From Pseudomonadota bacterium (lineage in GTDB: Bacteria > Pseudomonadota > Gammaproteobacteria > Pseudomonadales > Pseudohongiellaceae), in NCBI GenBank assembly GCA_027623555.1, contig JAQBSZ010000013.1, forward strand, positions 39,892 to 103,891: a stretch of 64,000 nt of DNA, in the 5' to 3' direction. The notes beneath the pieces were generated by a model, which saw only the letters and a list, made by a program, of their open reading frames with translations, searched no databases and was not told the origin of the DNA. The position numbers and the translations under genes were made by a program. Numbering within the stretch: the first letter of the stretch is position 1; each line of letters starts with the position of its first letter. Positions 1 through 8,574 of this stretch are shown one piece after another.

Positions 1-355
1 ATGCCGACGCGGCCATGATCATGCCGGATTGACAGTAACCACACTGTGGCACCTGATGATCTATCCAGGCCTGTTGCACTGCCGACAGGTTCGGTGGAGC
101 AGGATTGGTTCCTGCTGCCGCTACGGCCAGCCCTTCGATGGTGGTGATATTGGCACCCTCGATGGCACTCACTGGAGTGACGCAACTGCGCACTGCTCTG
201 CCGTCAACGTGTACTGTGCAAGCACCGCAGGAAGCGATACCGCAACCGAACTTGGTGCCAGTCATGCCGAGCTCATCGCGGATTGCCCACAACAAGGGCA
301 TTTCCGGTTCAATGTCCAACGTATGCTCGACACCGTTTACCTTGAAAGTGGCCAT
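1..355 (-). CDS. (2Fe-2S)-binding subunit of an aldehyde oxidase/isoquinoline 1-oxidoreductase-type hydroxylase (partial)
   Basis: The reading frame starts at ATG 355-353 and runs off the left edge, so only about the first 118 residues are visible. It begins [15 protein letters not shown], the ubiquitin-like plant-type ferredoxin fold. The first cluster motif [11 protein letters not shown] (C-x4-C-x2-C) is followed by the start of the second [2Fe-2S] domain, QCGYCQSG. This is the pattern of small subunits of molybdenum hydroxylases such as IorA, which pass electrons from a Mo-cofactor large subunit. The large subunit would lie further left. The gene is divergent from the Fe-type dehydrogenase at 521. 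The family call is firm; the substrate is unknown. Confidence 0.85.
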   Translation of the reverse strand, partial: MATFKVNGVEHTLDIEPEMPLLWAIRDELGMTGTKFGCGIASCGACTVHVDGRAVRSCVTPVSAIEGANITTIEGLAVAAAGTNPAPPNLSAVQQAWIDHQVPQCGYCQSGMIMAASA

Positions 356-520
356 GTCTCATCCTCTCAATGGGTACTGAATTAGTAACCCAACAGCATA
401 TAGCAGCACTATATGATCGGCAACGGCTTTCTGGTTGACGCAATGAGCTTGACCAAAGGCATTCCGGGGTGTCTGTGGGAAAATGCCCTGCCTCAGATGA
501 GTGTCGAGGGAGAGTAACGC

Positions 521-1723
521 ATGGTGAATACAGCGCCACAATTGGACCCTCGCGAGTTTAACTACAGCGCACTGGAAACCGTAGTCACGGGTGAGCCGGT
601 GCTCTCGGCCTTGCCAAGATTGGCTGACAAACTGCAGGCCAGGCGCCTGTTTCTCATAGCCTCCTCCAGCCTGGCCACACACACCGAACAATTCGCGGCA
701 TTGCGGCAGACGCTCGGACCTCGCTGCGTCGGCCTGTTCGATCGGATAGCGGCGCACACTCCTCGTGACGATGTGCTGGCTGCACTGCAGGCGGCCCGCG
801 ACGTGAATGCTGACTTGTTGGTGTCCCTCGGTGGTGGGTCGATCATCGATGCCTGCAAAGTAGTGCAGTTGGCCATCGACCAGAACATCGAGACAGAAGC
901 AGAATTACTAAACTACGTGCAGCGCGCCGATGGCAGCAGGGGAGAAAAGGCCGGCGACTATTCGCTCTTTGCCGGACAAGCAAAAATCAGGCAGATTGCC
1001 GTGCCAACCACTCTATCCGGTGCTGAGTTCAGCAACAACGCAGGTGTGCTGGACAGAGCGAGATCCGCCAAGGAAGGATACCGGGGTTCCAATCTTTGCC
1101 CGCAGGTCATTATTTATGATCCTGAGTTAGCGACCCACACACCGTTATGGTTATGGTTGTCCACGGCGATTCGCTCGCTCGACCATGCCGTGGAAGGTTT
1201 TTGCTCGGCTGACTCCACGCCTTTTCTCGATGGTCATTTTCTGCATGCCTTGACACTGTTCGCCGAGTCTCTACCTCGCTGCAAGAACGACCCGGGTGAT
1301 TTACCGGCACGTGCAATCAACCAACAAGCCGTGTGGTTGGCCTGTTGCGGTTTGGGAACGGTCGCCCATGGAGCGAGTCATGGTATTGGCTATACCCTTG
1401 GCAGCCTGTGCGGTGTACCTCATGGTCATACTTCCTGTGTTATGCTGCCAGCAGTACTGAAGTGGAATGCAGCGCAGTTTGCCGATCGCCAAACTGCCAT
1501 TAGCAGGGCATTGGGAAGCGCCGGATCAGATGCGGCGGCGGCAGTGAAATCCCTGGTGACTGGTTTGGGTTTACCCACTTCCCTGCAGGAAGTGGGTGTG
1601 CAATCTGCTCAGCTCGATGAAATTGCGGAACGGGCAATATTGCATCCGGTCGTGCGTAACAATCCGCGCAAACTGGAGTCGGCCAGCCAGGTAAGAGAAA
1701 TACTGGATCTGGCCTGGGCATGA
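521..1723 (+). CDS. Iron-containing (type III) alcohol dehydrogenase, maleylacetate-reductase-like
   Basis: This 400-residue protein has the usual length for group III Fe-dependent alcohol dehydrogenases. The N-terminal NAD(P)-binding half holds VSLGGGSIIDACK near residue 105. The C-terminal helical half holds the His-rich segments SLDHAVE, GASHGIGYTLG and VPHGHTSCV that carry the metal-ligand histidines. The usual metal-ligand Asp four residues before the first of these His appears to be Arg (RSLDH), a departure also seen at that site in maleylacetate-reductase-like members, so metal dependence is uncertain. An SD-like GGGAGAG lies 8 nt before the ATG. It is divergent from the molybdo-hydroxylase subunit, which could suggest joint catabolism of an aromatic or aldehyde, but that is inference. 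Confidence 0.85.
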   Translation: MVNTAPQLDPREFNYSALETVVTGEPVLSALPRLADKLQARRLFLIASSSLATHTEQFAALRQTLGPRCVGLFDRIAAHTPRDDVLAALQAARDVNADLLVSLGGGSIIDACKVVQLAIDQNIETEAELLNYVQRADGSRGEKAGDYSLFAGQAKIRQIAVPTTLSGAEFSNNAGVLDRARSAKEGYRGSNLCPQVIIYDPELATHTPLWLWLSTAIRSLDHAVEGFCSADSTPFLDGHFLHALTLFAESLPRCKNDPGDLPARAINQQAVWLACCGLGTVAHGASHGIGYTLGSLCGVPHGHTSCVMLPAVLKWNAAQFADRQTAISRALGSAGSDAAAAVKSLVTGLGLPTSLQEVGVQSAQLDEIAERAILHPVVRNNPRKLESASQVREILDLAWA

Positions 1724-1814
1724 TTGGTAAAGACCTCTTGCATACAGCGTCATCGGTTACCTAACAATTCTTCTATATTATTTTTGATAAATCAACGTGC
1801 TGCATACTCAGTCT

Positions 1815-2501
1815 ATGAAGAAGCATAATCTAGTCGCTGCAGAAGCATTTGGAACCTTTGCTCTGGTCTTCGCCGGTTGCGGGGCCATCATCGTCAATGA
1901 TCTCTATGGAGGAAGTCTTGGTCATCTCGGTGTCAGCCTGGTATTCGGGCTGATCGTCATGACCATGATTTACTCCGTGGGAAATATCTCTGGCGCGCAT
2001 CTTAACCCGGCGGTGACACTCGGGTTTTTCTTTGCGGGCAGATTGGAAGCCAGACGCGTGGTTCCCTACGTTATAGCGCAGATCTTTGGAGCAATTACTG
2101 CAGCGTTAATTTTGCGCTACCTGTTTATAGAGCATGTCACGCTTGGTGCCACGTTTCCTTCCACTGATCTGCCAAGGGCCTTCATTCTGGAAGTAGTTAT
2201 TTCCTTCACCCTGATATTTGTCATTCTTAATGTATCCACAGGTCATCAGGAGAAGGGCATCATGGCAGGTGCTGCGATCGGAGGCGTCGTTGCAATGGCA
2301 GCCTTGATAGCCGGCCCGGTTACGGGAGCCTCCATGAATCCGGCCCGGTCTATAGGACCGGCCATTGTAACGCTGAATTTTCAAAGCCTGTGGCTGTACC
2401 TGCTCGCACCAGTGCTGGGTGCATACCTTGCCAATCCTGCCTGTCGCCTGATCCAGGGAGACGAGTGTTGCCCTGGTGAACAGGCTTTGACCAGAACTTG
2501 A
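1815..2501 (+). CDS. MIP-family aquaporin / glycerol channel
   Basis: About 228 residues with six hydrophobic segments and the two half-helix signatures of the major intrinsic protein family, HLNPAVT and SMNPARS. It forms a membrane channel for water or small neutral solutes. The ATG at 1815 (MKKHNLVAAEAFGTF) gives the canonical MIP N-terminus. A GTG at 1797 in the same frame is possible, and neither has a convincing Shine-Dalgarno sequence. The C-terminus carries an extra acidic CxxxECC-like tail (ACRLIQGDECCPGEQ). The GST gene follows within 16 nt, so the two are probably cotranscribed. Which solute it carries cannot be told from the sequence. Confidence 0.88.
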   Translation: MKKHNLVAAEAFGTFALVFAGCGAIIVNDLYGGSLGHLGVSLVFGLIVMTMIYSVGNISGAHLNPAVTLGFFFAGRLEARRVVPYVIAQIFGAITAALILRYLFIEHVTLGATFPSTDLPRAFILEVVISFTLIFVILNVSTGHQEKGIMAGAAIGGVVAMAALIAGPVTGASMNPARSIGPAIVTLNFQSLWLYLLAPVLGAYLANPACRLIQGDECCPGEQALTRT

Positions 2502-2517
2502 TATAAGGGTGATGCTC

Positions 2518-3198
2518 ATGGCGGAAAAACCAGACATTGAGTCATCCCTCACACCCCATGTGACGTACTTTAATGTAAGGGGCCGTGCCGAAGTCATTCG
2601 AATACTTCTGGAAGAAACCAGCACACCCTATACCGAGCGACGCATAACAATCGATGAATGGCCGCTATTAAAATCGAATTTCACTTTCGGCCAGATACCC
2701 GTTTATGAAGAAGGCGATTTTTTACTCAATCAGCCCAATGCGATTTACCGGTATCTTGGCAGAAAATTTAATTTGTACGGAGATTCAACGCTGGAGCACG
2801 TGCGTTGTGACATGGTGCAGGAAACCTTCGTCGATTCTCAGAATACACTGGGTGGGTTATATTGGAATCCCGATTTTGAAAAAATTCGCGATGAATTCGA
2901 AAAGGATGAACTGCCCGTGCTGTTAACCAGAGTTGAGGATTTGTTAGCCAGCAATCCAATCCGCAGTGGTTTCTGGGTCGGAAGCCGTCTTAGTTTTGTC
3001 GATATTATCGCTTGGCATTTTCTGGATTATGTCAGGCCATTTTCACTGCAGACGCTTCAGCAGTTCGATAAGCTCTGCCAATTCAAGGAAAGGATAGAGG
3101 GTCGACCTCGCATCAAAGCCTACTTGCAGTCCAGTCGCCGCCCGAAAACTCTGACCGTTTCCCTGTCACCATTCGGCGGCACGCCGGAGACCAGTTGA
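2518..3198 (+). CDS. Glutathione S-transferase family protein
   Basis: About 226 residues. The N-terminal thioredoxin-fold domain reads TYFNVRGRAEVIRILLEE and contains FGQIPVYEEGDFLLNQPNAIYRYLG, including the cis-Pro and the SNAIL-like QPNAI segment that contacts the glutathione gamma-glutamyl group. The C-terminal half is helical. The Y-F-x-x-R-G-R-A-E start resembles the Alpha/Mu/Pi/Sigma (eukaryote-like) GST group more than the common bacterial Beta class. ATG 2518 is preferred over 2512 because AAGGG sits 8 nt upstream. Its stop overlaps the TTG start of the next gene. Confidence 0.85.
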   Translation: MAEKPDIESSLTPHVTYFNVRGRAEVIRILLEETSTPYTERRITIDEWPLLKSNFTFGQIPVYEEGDFLLNQPNAIYRYLGRKFNLYGDSTLEHVRCDMVQETFVDSQNTLGGLYWNPDFEKIRDEFEKDELPVLLTRVEDLLASNPIRSGFWVGSRLSFVDIIAWHFLDYVRPFSLQTLQQFDKLCQFKERIEGRPRIKAYLQSSRRPKTLTVSLSPFGGTPETS

Positions 3199-4085
3199 GC
3201 GTCAAGATGGTAACTCGTTCGTTTCTGGTATTACTGAGTATTTTTCTGCTGCAGTTTCCCGTTGGATTGTTCGCGCAAGACAACGCTGCAGCATCTCAGT
3301 TTGTACGCTTCATACCCGGCGATGGTACCTGGGAAGGTGAATTGCAGACGGCTATCACTACCTATGAAAACGCTATTGGGGTACGTGTAGAACTGGTCTC
3401 TGCGATTCATATTGCAGAGAGCTTCTATTACGAAGAACTGAACCGACATTTCCAGACTCGGGATGCTGTTCTGTTTGAACTTGTTGCCGAGACCGGGCAA
3501 ATTTCAGACCTGGCAAATCAGGATACCGGCGCTTCAACAGTAAGTTTTATTCAGCGTGCCCTGGCAAACTTTTTGCAATTAAATTTTCAATTGGAGCTAA
3601 TCGACTACTCAGCGGGAAATTTTATTCATGCCGACTTAAGCCCGCAACGGCTACGGCAGATTATGCTCGCTAAAAATGAGAGTTTTTTTTCAATGTTCAT
3701 GAGTCTGGCTCTGGCTCAGATTGCTACTGAGCAGGCTGCACTGGCCGCAGGGGCGAAACCTTCGTCATTCAATATGATATCCGTGATGAACGCATTGATG
3801 GCTGAGGATAGGAATACCGCTTTCAAGTATTTGTTTGCCGAAGAACTTGGTCGCAGTGAGGGAATGATTGTAGGGCCGGAACTTGAAAACCAACTCACGA
3901 TACTGGGTGATCGCAACGCAGTGGCCCTGCAAGTACTTGAGGACGCTCTCAAGGATGGAACAAACAGACGCGTTAGCTTGTTCTATGGAGCCGCCCATAT
4001 GCCAGGGATGGAACGGGCACTTACTGAGTCGATGGGATTCGATCAAGTGGATCAGCGCTGGTTAGTTGCCTGGCAAATTCCCTGA
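3195..4085 (+). CDS. TraB/GumN-like secreted protein
   Basis: The protein has 296 residues. It opens with a signal peptide (LVLLSIFLLQFPVGLFAQ). After that comes VELVSAIHIAESFYYEELN and DAVLFELVAE, resembling the first conserved block of the TraB/PrgY/GumN (TIKI-like) family. Near the end is FYGAAHMPGMERAL, resembling the last block with the conserved G-x-x-H. TIKI relatives are metal-dependent proteases, but no activity can be claimed here. The TTG start at 3195 overlaps the GST stop and has GGAG 5 nt upstream; ATG 3207 is the alternative. It is the last gene of the aquaporin-GST group. Confidence 0.6.
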   Translation: MSVKMVTRSFLVLLSIFLLQFPVGLFAQDNAAASQFVRFIPGDGTWEGELQTAITTYENAIGVRVELVSAIHIAESFYYEELNRHFQTRDAVLFELVAETGQISDLANQDTGASTVSFIQRALANFLQLNFQLELIDYSAGNFIHADLSPQRLRQIMLAKNESFFSMFMSLALAQIATEQAALAAGAKPSSFNMISVMNALMAEDRNTAFKYLFAEELGRSEGMIVGPELENQLTILGDRNAVALQVLEDALKDGTNRRVSLFYGAAHMPGMERALTESMGFDQVDQRWLVAWQIP

Positions 4086-4312
4086 GTCGGCGAGACGTGC
4101 TCAATATTGGGCAGAATGCTGTCCACGGCACTTATTTCGGTTGACTGGGGCCTTTTTAACCGGACAATAGGCAATCCGTTTCGCAATTGAGGCAACTCCA
4201 GTTTGAAAAGGGGGTTGGGGTCAAAGCAGCAGGAGCTGTACCGCACGGTCACTCCAAGCTTCCGTTGTAAAACAGTCTGGGCTTTAGAAATTAAAATAAG
4301 GTGGAAACAACT

Positions 4313-4672
4313 ATGAAAATCTTAAAAAGCGGATGGTTGGTTTTGTCCCTGACTATTCTTGTTGGCTGTGCTGCTGCCACTCCTCCCGGGGTTGGTGTGT
4401 GGGGCGTTGAGATGAACACGCCATTGGGTGCACTACCTGCGGTATTGACTCTGAATGCCGATGGTTCTGGCTCTATGTCAGCCGACGGTCTTGGCGATGC
4501 TCCAATCTCTGGAGTTATGTACGATGGAAACAGTATCAATTTCGAAGCCGAGATTGATGCCCAGGGTCAAACATTGGTACTCGTGTTTACCGGTACAGTC
4601 GATGGTGATTCACTGGAAGGCGAGTTCGGCAGTGACTTCGGTGCGTTCGGTGTATCTGGCACACGCAACTAG
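4313..4672 (+). CDS. Small hypothetical lipoprotein
   Basis: A 119-residue protein with an N-terminal lipoprotein signal (LTILVGCAAA, lipobox L-V-G-C), so it is probably lipid-anchored. The mature part is Gly/Asp-rich with alternating beta-like segments (TLNADGSGSMSADGLG, FTGTVDGDSLEGEFG), consistent with a small beta-barrel or beta-sandwich. The start at 4313 has AAGGTGGA 8 nt upstream, better than the ATG-like start at 4301. A clear terminator follows. No family was recognised. Confidence 0.65.
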   Translation: MKILKSGWLVLSLTILVGCAAATPPGVGVWGVEMNTPLGALPAVLTLNADGSGSMSADGLGDAPISGVMYDGNSINFEAEIDAQGQTLVLVFTGTVDGDSLEGEFGSDFGAFGVSGTRN

Positions 4673-4685
4673 CGCTACTCTTTAT

Positions 4686-4726
4686 AAAAAAAAGAGGGGT
4701 CTCCTACAGAGACCTCTCTTTTTTTT
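4686..4726 (+). terminator. Rho-independent terminator after the lipoprotein gene
   Basis: GGTCTC-CTACA-GAGACC forms the core of a hairpin that extends through AGAG/CTCT with one bulged G. It is flanked by an A-run on the left and eight T on the right, so it could act in both directions. Confidence 0.85.
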
Positions 4727-4730
4727 GGAG

Positions 4731-5005
4731 AAAAAATGCGTCCTGCATTTTTTCTCAGTCGCCCCTAAATCACTGGCGTAAAAGCGTGGTTTTTCTGGTG
4801 ATTTAGGGGCTCGCATTTGCTGCGCAAATGGGCAGCACGACCCGGCCAACAATCACAGATTGTTGTCGTTCAGCTGCGCATCATGCTCACGCATGAATAA
4901 CGCTTGCTTCACCCCTGTGCTGCTGCAGAGTTCTTTTCTGTTTATTATCGAAAAAGTGCGTCCTGCACTTTTTCTCAGTCGCACCTGAATCACAGGCGTA
5001 AATGC
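4731..5005. repeat. Duplicated 55-bp hairpin unit (4731-4785 and 4951-5005) in a hairpin-rich spacer
   Basis: The two 55-bp units differ at about six positions. Each starts with a hairpin: AAAAAATGC-gtcct-GCATTTTTT in copy 1 and AAAAAGTGC-gtcct-GCACTTTTT in copy 2. The two differences in the stem are compensatory (A-T to G-C). Copy 2 lies just past the stop of the leftward gene at 5012 and could serve as its terminator. Between the copies are more inverted repeats: GCCCCTAAATCAC/GTGATTTAGGGGC (4761-4811), CATTTG/CAAATG near 4815-4830 and CAACAAT/ATTGTTG near 4847-4865. I see no gene in 4673-5011. Confidence 0.7.
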
Positions 5006-5011
5006 AAAAGA

Positions 5012-6157
5012 CTAATTGTCCGTAACGGGCTCAATATCCAACGGTGCGTAGTAGCTTCCGCCGGCACCTTCTATCTGTGTGCGGCGCTCGCGCCATTCCG
5101 GTCCCGCCGATCCACCATCTTCATACTTCAGATCTTGCCGTAAATAGTTCCAGCTGGTCGGATCCAGTTGCTGTGCTTCAGTCCAGTACTGCTCGGCCTT
5201 CTCGTCATTGCCCTGGTTAAAGTAATAAGTGCCGAGCCGAAAGGTCGGTTGCGCCTTTTCGGCTTCCGGAGTGCGCTGGAAAATCTTGTCACTGACTTTT
5301 TCCCGATCCCACACATAGGGGCTGTCGGCTCCATTGGCGACCCAGTCCCGTACGATTGGTGCGTATTCGTCGGTTCCAAAGGCGCCGTGGTTCTTCGCAT
5401 AAGTGCCTTCATTAATGCGCACGATCTTGCCCTGTTCATCTATCCACACAGCCGAGGGGACATTGACCAGGTTGTACAAGGCACTGATATGATGGTTTAC
5501 ATCGATTACCGATGTATAGCTCACGTTGCCGGCATCAAAGATTGGACCGGCGTCAGCTTCACCGCCACTGTCCTGGGCGAAGGAAATAATTTCAAAATTT
5601 GGATTAACAGCTTGTAACTCTTCGTAGATTACCTGCCACACGGGCACGTCTAATCTACAGCCTCACCACGAGGCCCAGGTAACAAGTAAGACCTGTTTAC
5701 CCCGAAAATCTGCCAGCCTTACCAGATTGCCTTCTCGATCAGGCAATGCAAATTCTGGTGCCTCAGCACTTTCGAAAAATCCACGTCTTTCAAAGGGAAT
5801 ACCACCAAAGCTCCAGAGCCCGTCGCGGTAATCGGCGATCCAGGCTTGTTGCAACATATCGGCGAGCTCGGTGACATTGAACCAGTCCTGGCCCTGGCGC
5901 TGCACATACAGTTCACTGTCCCGATCCTGCAGTACCGGGATGCACAGATCTTCAAGGCAGGCACCCTGGGGTTTCAATTCGAAGTCATTGATGCGGGTAA
6001 GATCTTCAGGTTTCACCCAGAGGTCGGAAGCATCCGGCAGTGTCTGGTCAATCTCTACTACGCGATCGTTATAGAGCACGGTCGTAGATTGGGCTAATGC
6101 GACACTGCTACACAGCACGCTCATCAATGCCAAACCAAGTTGGCTTACAGGTTTCAT
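5012..6157 (-). CDS. Secreted thioredoxin/AhpC-TSA-like protein with in-frame TGA (candidate selenoprotein, U-G-C motif)
   Basis: One frame runs from ATG 6157 to a TAA at 5012, interrupted only by TGA at 5665-5663. Read through, it gives 381 residues: a signal peptide (LGLALMSVLCSSVALAQ), an N-terminal region of unknown fold, then a redoxin domain (FALPDREGNLVRLADFRGKQ, VLLVTWASW-U-GCRLDVPVW, FEIISFAQDSGG, VNVPSAVWIDEQGKIVR), and a TPR-like C-terminus (FRLGTYYFNQGNDEKAEQYW). In relatives the site after WASW is C-G-P-C; here it is U-G-C with U at about residue 165. A SECIS-like hairpin follows the TGA. GAGGA upstream favours ATG 6157 over 6163. The N-terminal half alone or a pseudogene are the alternatives, but both halves look intact. 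Confidence 0.8.
5624..5665 (-). promoter_or_regulatory. Bacterial-SECIS-like hairpin after the TGA of the redoxin gene
   Basis: Read leftward from TGA 5665-5663, four bases are followed by a perfect 8-bp stem GTAGATTA/TAATCTAC (5658-5651 with 5631-5624). Inside its 19-nt loop is a second stem TGCC/GGCA closing a five-base loop CGTGT. The apical stem begins 16 nt after the TGA and the small loop has a G at its second position, in line with the loose rules for bacterial SECIS elements. Its function is inferred from structure and position. Confidence 0.65.
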
Positions 6158-6270
6158 TTTCATTTCCTCAGCATGGGGGTAGCGTTACTACCAGGTGGTA
6201 CTACAGGTCGAAAAGGATTACTGGTTCAGGATCATAGACTTTTATCGCCATGACTGAAACCCAAATCACT

Positions 6271-6819
6271 TCAAATTACGTTCAGGCGCAGGCTTTCGAT
6301 CACCGATTGAAGATTCTGCCGGGCATTGGGGCTGTTGGGGTGCACTTCTATCAGGTCTTCGAATGCCTCCCTGGCCTTGCTCAGTTCCTTGCGTTGCAGG
6401 TAGACAAGACCGAGGCCGGACAGCGCGCCAAAATGTCTTGGTTCCAATTCCAGAGTCTTTTCAATATCGGCAATTGATTCATCGAAATTGCCGACCAGGT
6501 AGTGCAGGGTCGCTCGCCTGTTCCAGGCTTCAGCAAAGTCTGGGAAGCTATCAATAATCTGGTTGAAGATTAACAGCGCTTCGGGATAGCGCTGGGAGTT
6601 CATGCGTTGAACTCCCATCTGCATTAGCCGTTCTACATCGGTATTGGCATGCTCAAACCAGATATTCCAAATCTGGTTTTCCGTGGCGCGAATCGTGGTT
6701 AAATCGCCCGTAATCAGTAAGCTGCCAAACAGCGGATCGAGACGAGAATCGGTCTGATCTGCAATCGCGACATTCGATGTGAGCAAGACAGCGGCAATAG
6801 TTAGTGAGAAAAGTCGCAT
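6271..6819 (-). CDS. Periplasmic TPR-repeat protein
   Basis: 182 residues from ATG 6819, which has GAGGAG 6-7 nt upstream and gives a clean signal peptide (MRLFSLTIAAVLLTSNVAIA). The rest is helical with at least three tetratricopeptide repeats: RYPEALLIFNQIIDSFPDFAEAW, FDESIADIEKTLELEPRHFGA and LSKAREAFEDLIEVHPNSPNA. TPRs mediate protein-protein contacts. It reads in the same direction as the candidate selenoprotein next to it, with about 110 nt between, so the two may be functionally linked, but there is no direct evidence. Confidence 0.75.
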   Translation of the reverse strand: MRLFSLTIAAVLLTSNVAIADQTDSRLDPLFGSLLITGDLTTIRATENQIWNIWFEHANTDVERLMQMGVQRMNSQRYPEALLIFNQIIDSFPDFAEAWNRRATLHYLVGNFDESIADIEKTLELEPRHFGALSGLGLVYLQRKELSKAREAFEDLIEVHPNSPNARQNLQSVIESLRLNVI

Positions 6820-6911
6820 GAGCAGCTCCTCAGCCTGATCCTGTGAGTATAGCTCCGCAAAGACCTGAGTGACCAGCTTGGCCATGAACCTATTCAGAAG
6901 CTTGCAGCCCT

Positions 6912-8531
6912 CTAGAAGCTCTCTGCACTCGCTTTCAGCCAGTCTTCACGGTAGGAAGCCGGTATTGTGTCGCTGAGCAGCTGAGCTTCAGAAAGGGGAG
7001 TATAGATCTGATCGAAATTTTTCATACCACCGTCATAGCGACAGAAAAGATCATGCGGTTTGAGATCGCAGGGATTGTCGAATCCCATCGCGCCGCATAA
7101 CTCCAGGAAAGATTCTACTGTCGCATGATGAAAGTTGCGTACGCGCCCGGACTTTTCTTCAACGTCAATAGCGCGGGCGCGGTAAGGATTCTGTGTCGCT
7201 ATACCCGTAGGACAAGTATTTGTGTTGCAACTCTTCGCCTGCACGCAGCCAAGCGCCATCATCATTGCGCGGGCAGCATTCACAACGTCCGTTCCAACGA
7301 TGATTTTCTCGAGCATGTCAAAACCTGATGCCGTCTGGCCCGCGCTGATCAAACTGATATCTCGCCGCAGTCCAGCCCCGATAAGTACCTGGTTTACAAA
7401 ATATGTCGCCTCGAGACAGGGAGTACCCAGGCGATTGGAGAACTCTACAGGTGCCGCTCCGGTGCCCCCTTCTGCGCCATCAATCGTAATGAAATCAGGT
7501 TTAGTGCCAGTTTCCAGCATGGCTTTAACGATCGCCATGAATTCTGCTTTCTTGCCCAGGCACAACTTGAAACCGACAGGCTTTCCGCCGCTCAGCTCTC
7601 GTAAGCGTTGCACAAATGCCAACAAGCCTCGGGGGGAATTAAACTCCGGGTGGGTCGCCGGAGACAGCACAGTCTTGCCAACCTCTACCAGTCGAATCCT
7701 GGCTATTTCTTCTGTGACTTTTGCCCCCGGGAGCACGCCACCATGGGAAGGTTTGGCGCCTTGAGAAATTTTTATCTCGATCATCTTCACCACGTCGAGA
7801 CAGGCCCGCTCGGCGAACGCCTCGCCGTCAAATGAGCCATCTGGGTTGCGACAGCCGAAATAGCCGGTACCGATTTGCCAAATGATGTCGCCGCCATGAG
7901 TCAGGTGATATTTGCTGATACTGCCTTCACCGGTGTTGTGTGCGAAGCCACCCTTTGCCGCACCCAAGTTGAGAGCTTCAATGGCGGTAGAGCTGAGTGC
8001 GCCGAAGCTGAGCGCAGAAATATTCAATCGCGAAGCACTATACGGTTGGCTGCAGTCCGGGCCGCCTATCGTGACTCGCTTATGCCGCTCGGCTACTTCC
8101 ACAGCCTTGATCGAATGGGCAAGGCTTCGGTAACCATCTGCGAGAATTTCCTGCTCGGTTCCAAAGGGAAGTGTATCGTTAGCTCCCTTTGCACGCCGGT
8201 AGATCAGGTTGCGGCGTTCTCTGCTGAAAGGTTTCTCCTCTACATTATTAGCAATGAAGTATTGTTGAATTTCCGGGCGAATGTATTCCAACATATAACG
8301 TATGTTTGCCAATACTGGATAGTTACGACGTAGATTGCTGTCTGAGAACAAGAGTTCATACCCACCCAGCAGCGTCCAGGCGAGGAGTGCAAGAAACACA
8401 AAGGATTGCAGTGGTGCATCAGTAAGCACAGCCAGCGACAGGAATGGTCCCGTGGTCGAAAGCAGCCACAGCAGACTCAGTGGTAGCAGGATCAGGGCGA
8501 TCATCCAGAATAATCGAACAACAGGAGTCAT
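6912..8531 (-). CDS. FMN-binding glutamate synthase family membrane protein
   Basis: 539 residues. Two N-terminal hydrophobic segments (about 7-30 and 42-60) precede a TIM-barrel resembling the FMN domain of the glutamate synthase large subunit: NISALSFGALSSTAIEALN, HNTGEGSISKYH, GGVLPGAKVTEEIA, ITIDGAEGGTGAAP and LISAGQTASGFDML. The 3Fe-4S motif AKSCNTNTCPTGIATQ follows. There is no glutaminase domain, so this is the stand-alone membrane form found in many proteobacteria, whose substrate is not settled. The start sits about 45 nt upstream of the DUF481 gene's stop, so they may form one leftward unit. Confidence 0.85.
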   Translation of the reverse strand: MTPVVRLFWMIALILLPLSLLWLLSTTGPFLSLAVLTDAPLQSFVFLALLAWTLLGGYELLFSDSNLRRNYPVLANIRYMLEYIRPEIQQYFIANNVEEKPFSRERRNLIYRRAKGANDTLPFGTEQEILADGYRSLAHSIKAVEVAERHKRVTIGGPDCSQPYSASRLNISALSFGALSSTAIEALNLGAAKGGFAHNTGEGSISKYHLTHGGDIIWQIGTGYFGCRNPDGSFDGEAFAERACLDVVKMIEIKISQGAKPSHGGVLPGAKVTEEIARIRLVEVGKTVLSPATHPEFNSPRGLLAFVQRLRELSGGKPVGFKLCLGKKAEFMAIVKAMLETGTKPDFITIDGAEGGTGAAPVEFSNRLGTPCLEATYFVNQVLIGAGLRRDISLISAGQTASGFDMLEKIIVGTDVVNAARAMMMALGCVQAKSCNTNTCPTGIATQNPYRARAIDVEEKSGRVRNFHHATVESFLELCGAMGFDNPCDLKPHDLFCRYDGGMKNFDQIYTPLSEAQLLSDTIPASYREDWLKASAESF

Positions 8532-8574
8532 TAGCTTGCCTCTCTACGCTCGGATGAGAGAGTAGACCAGATTC

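Noticed and set aside
2106..2624. 172-residue minus-strand frame over the aquaporin/GST junction
   Set aside because: Antisense to two recognisable genes, with no SD or conserved motif.
5012..6163. Reading the redoxin gene as two separate genes or a nonsense pseudogene
   Set aside because: Both halves are in one frame, the TGA lies exactly at the active-site position and a SECIS-like hairpin follows. A second TGA-containing gene in the window makes Sec more likely.
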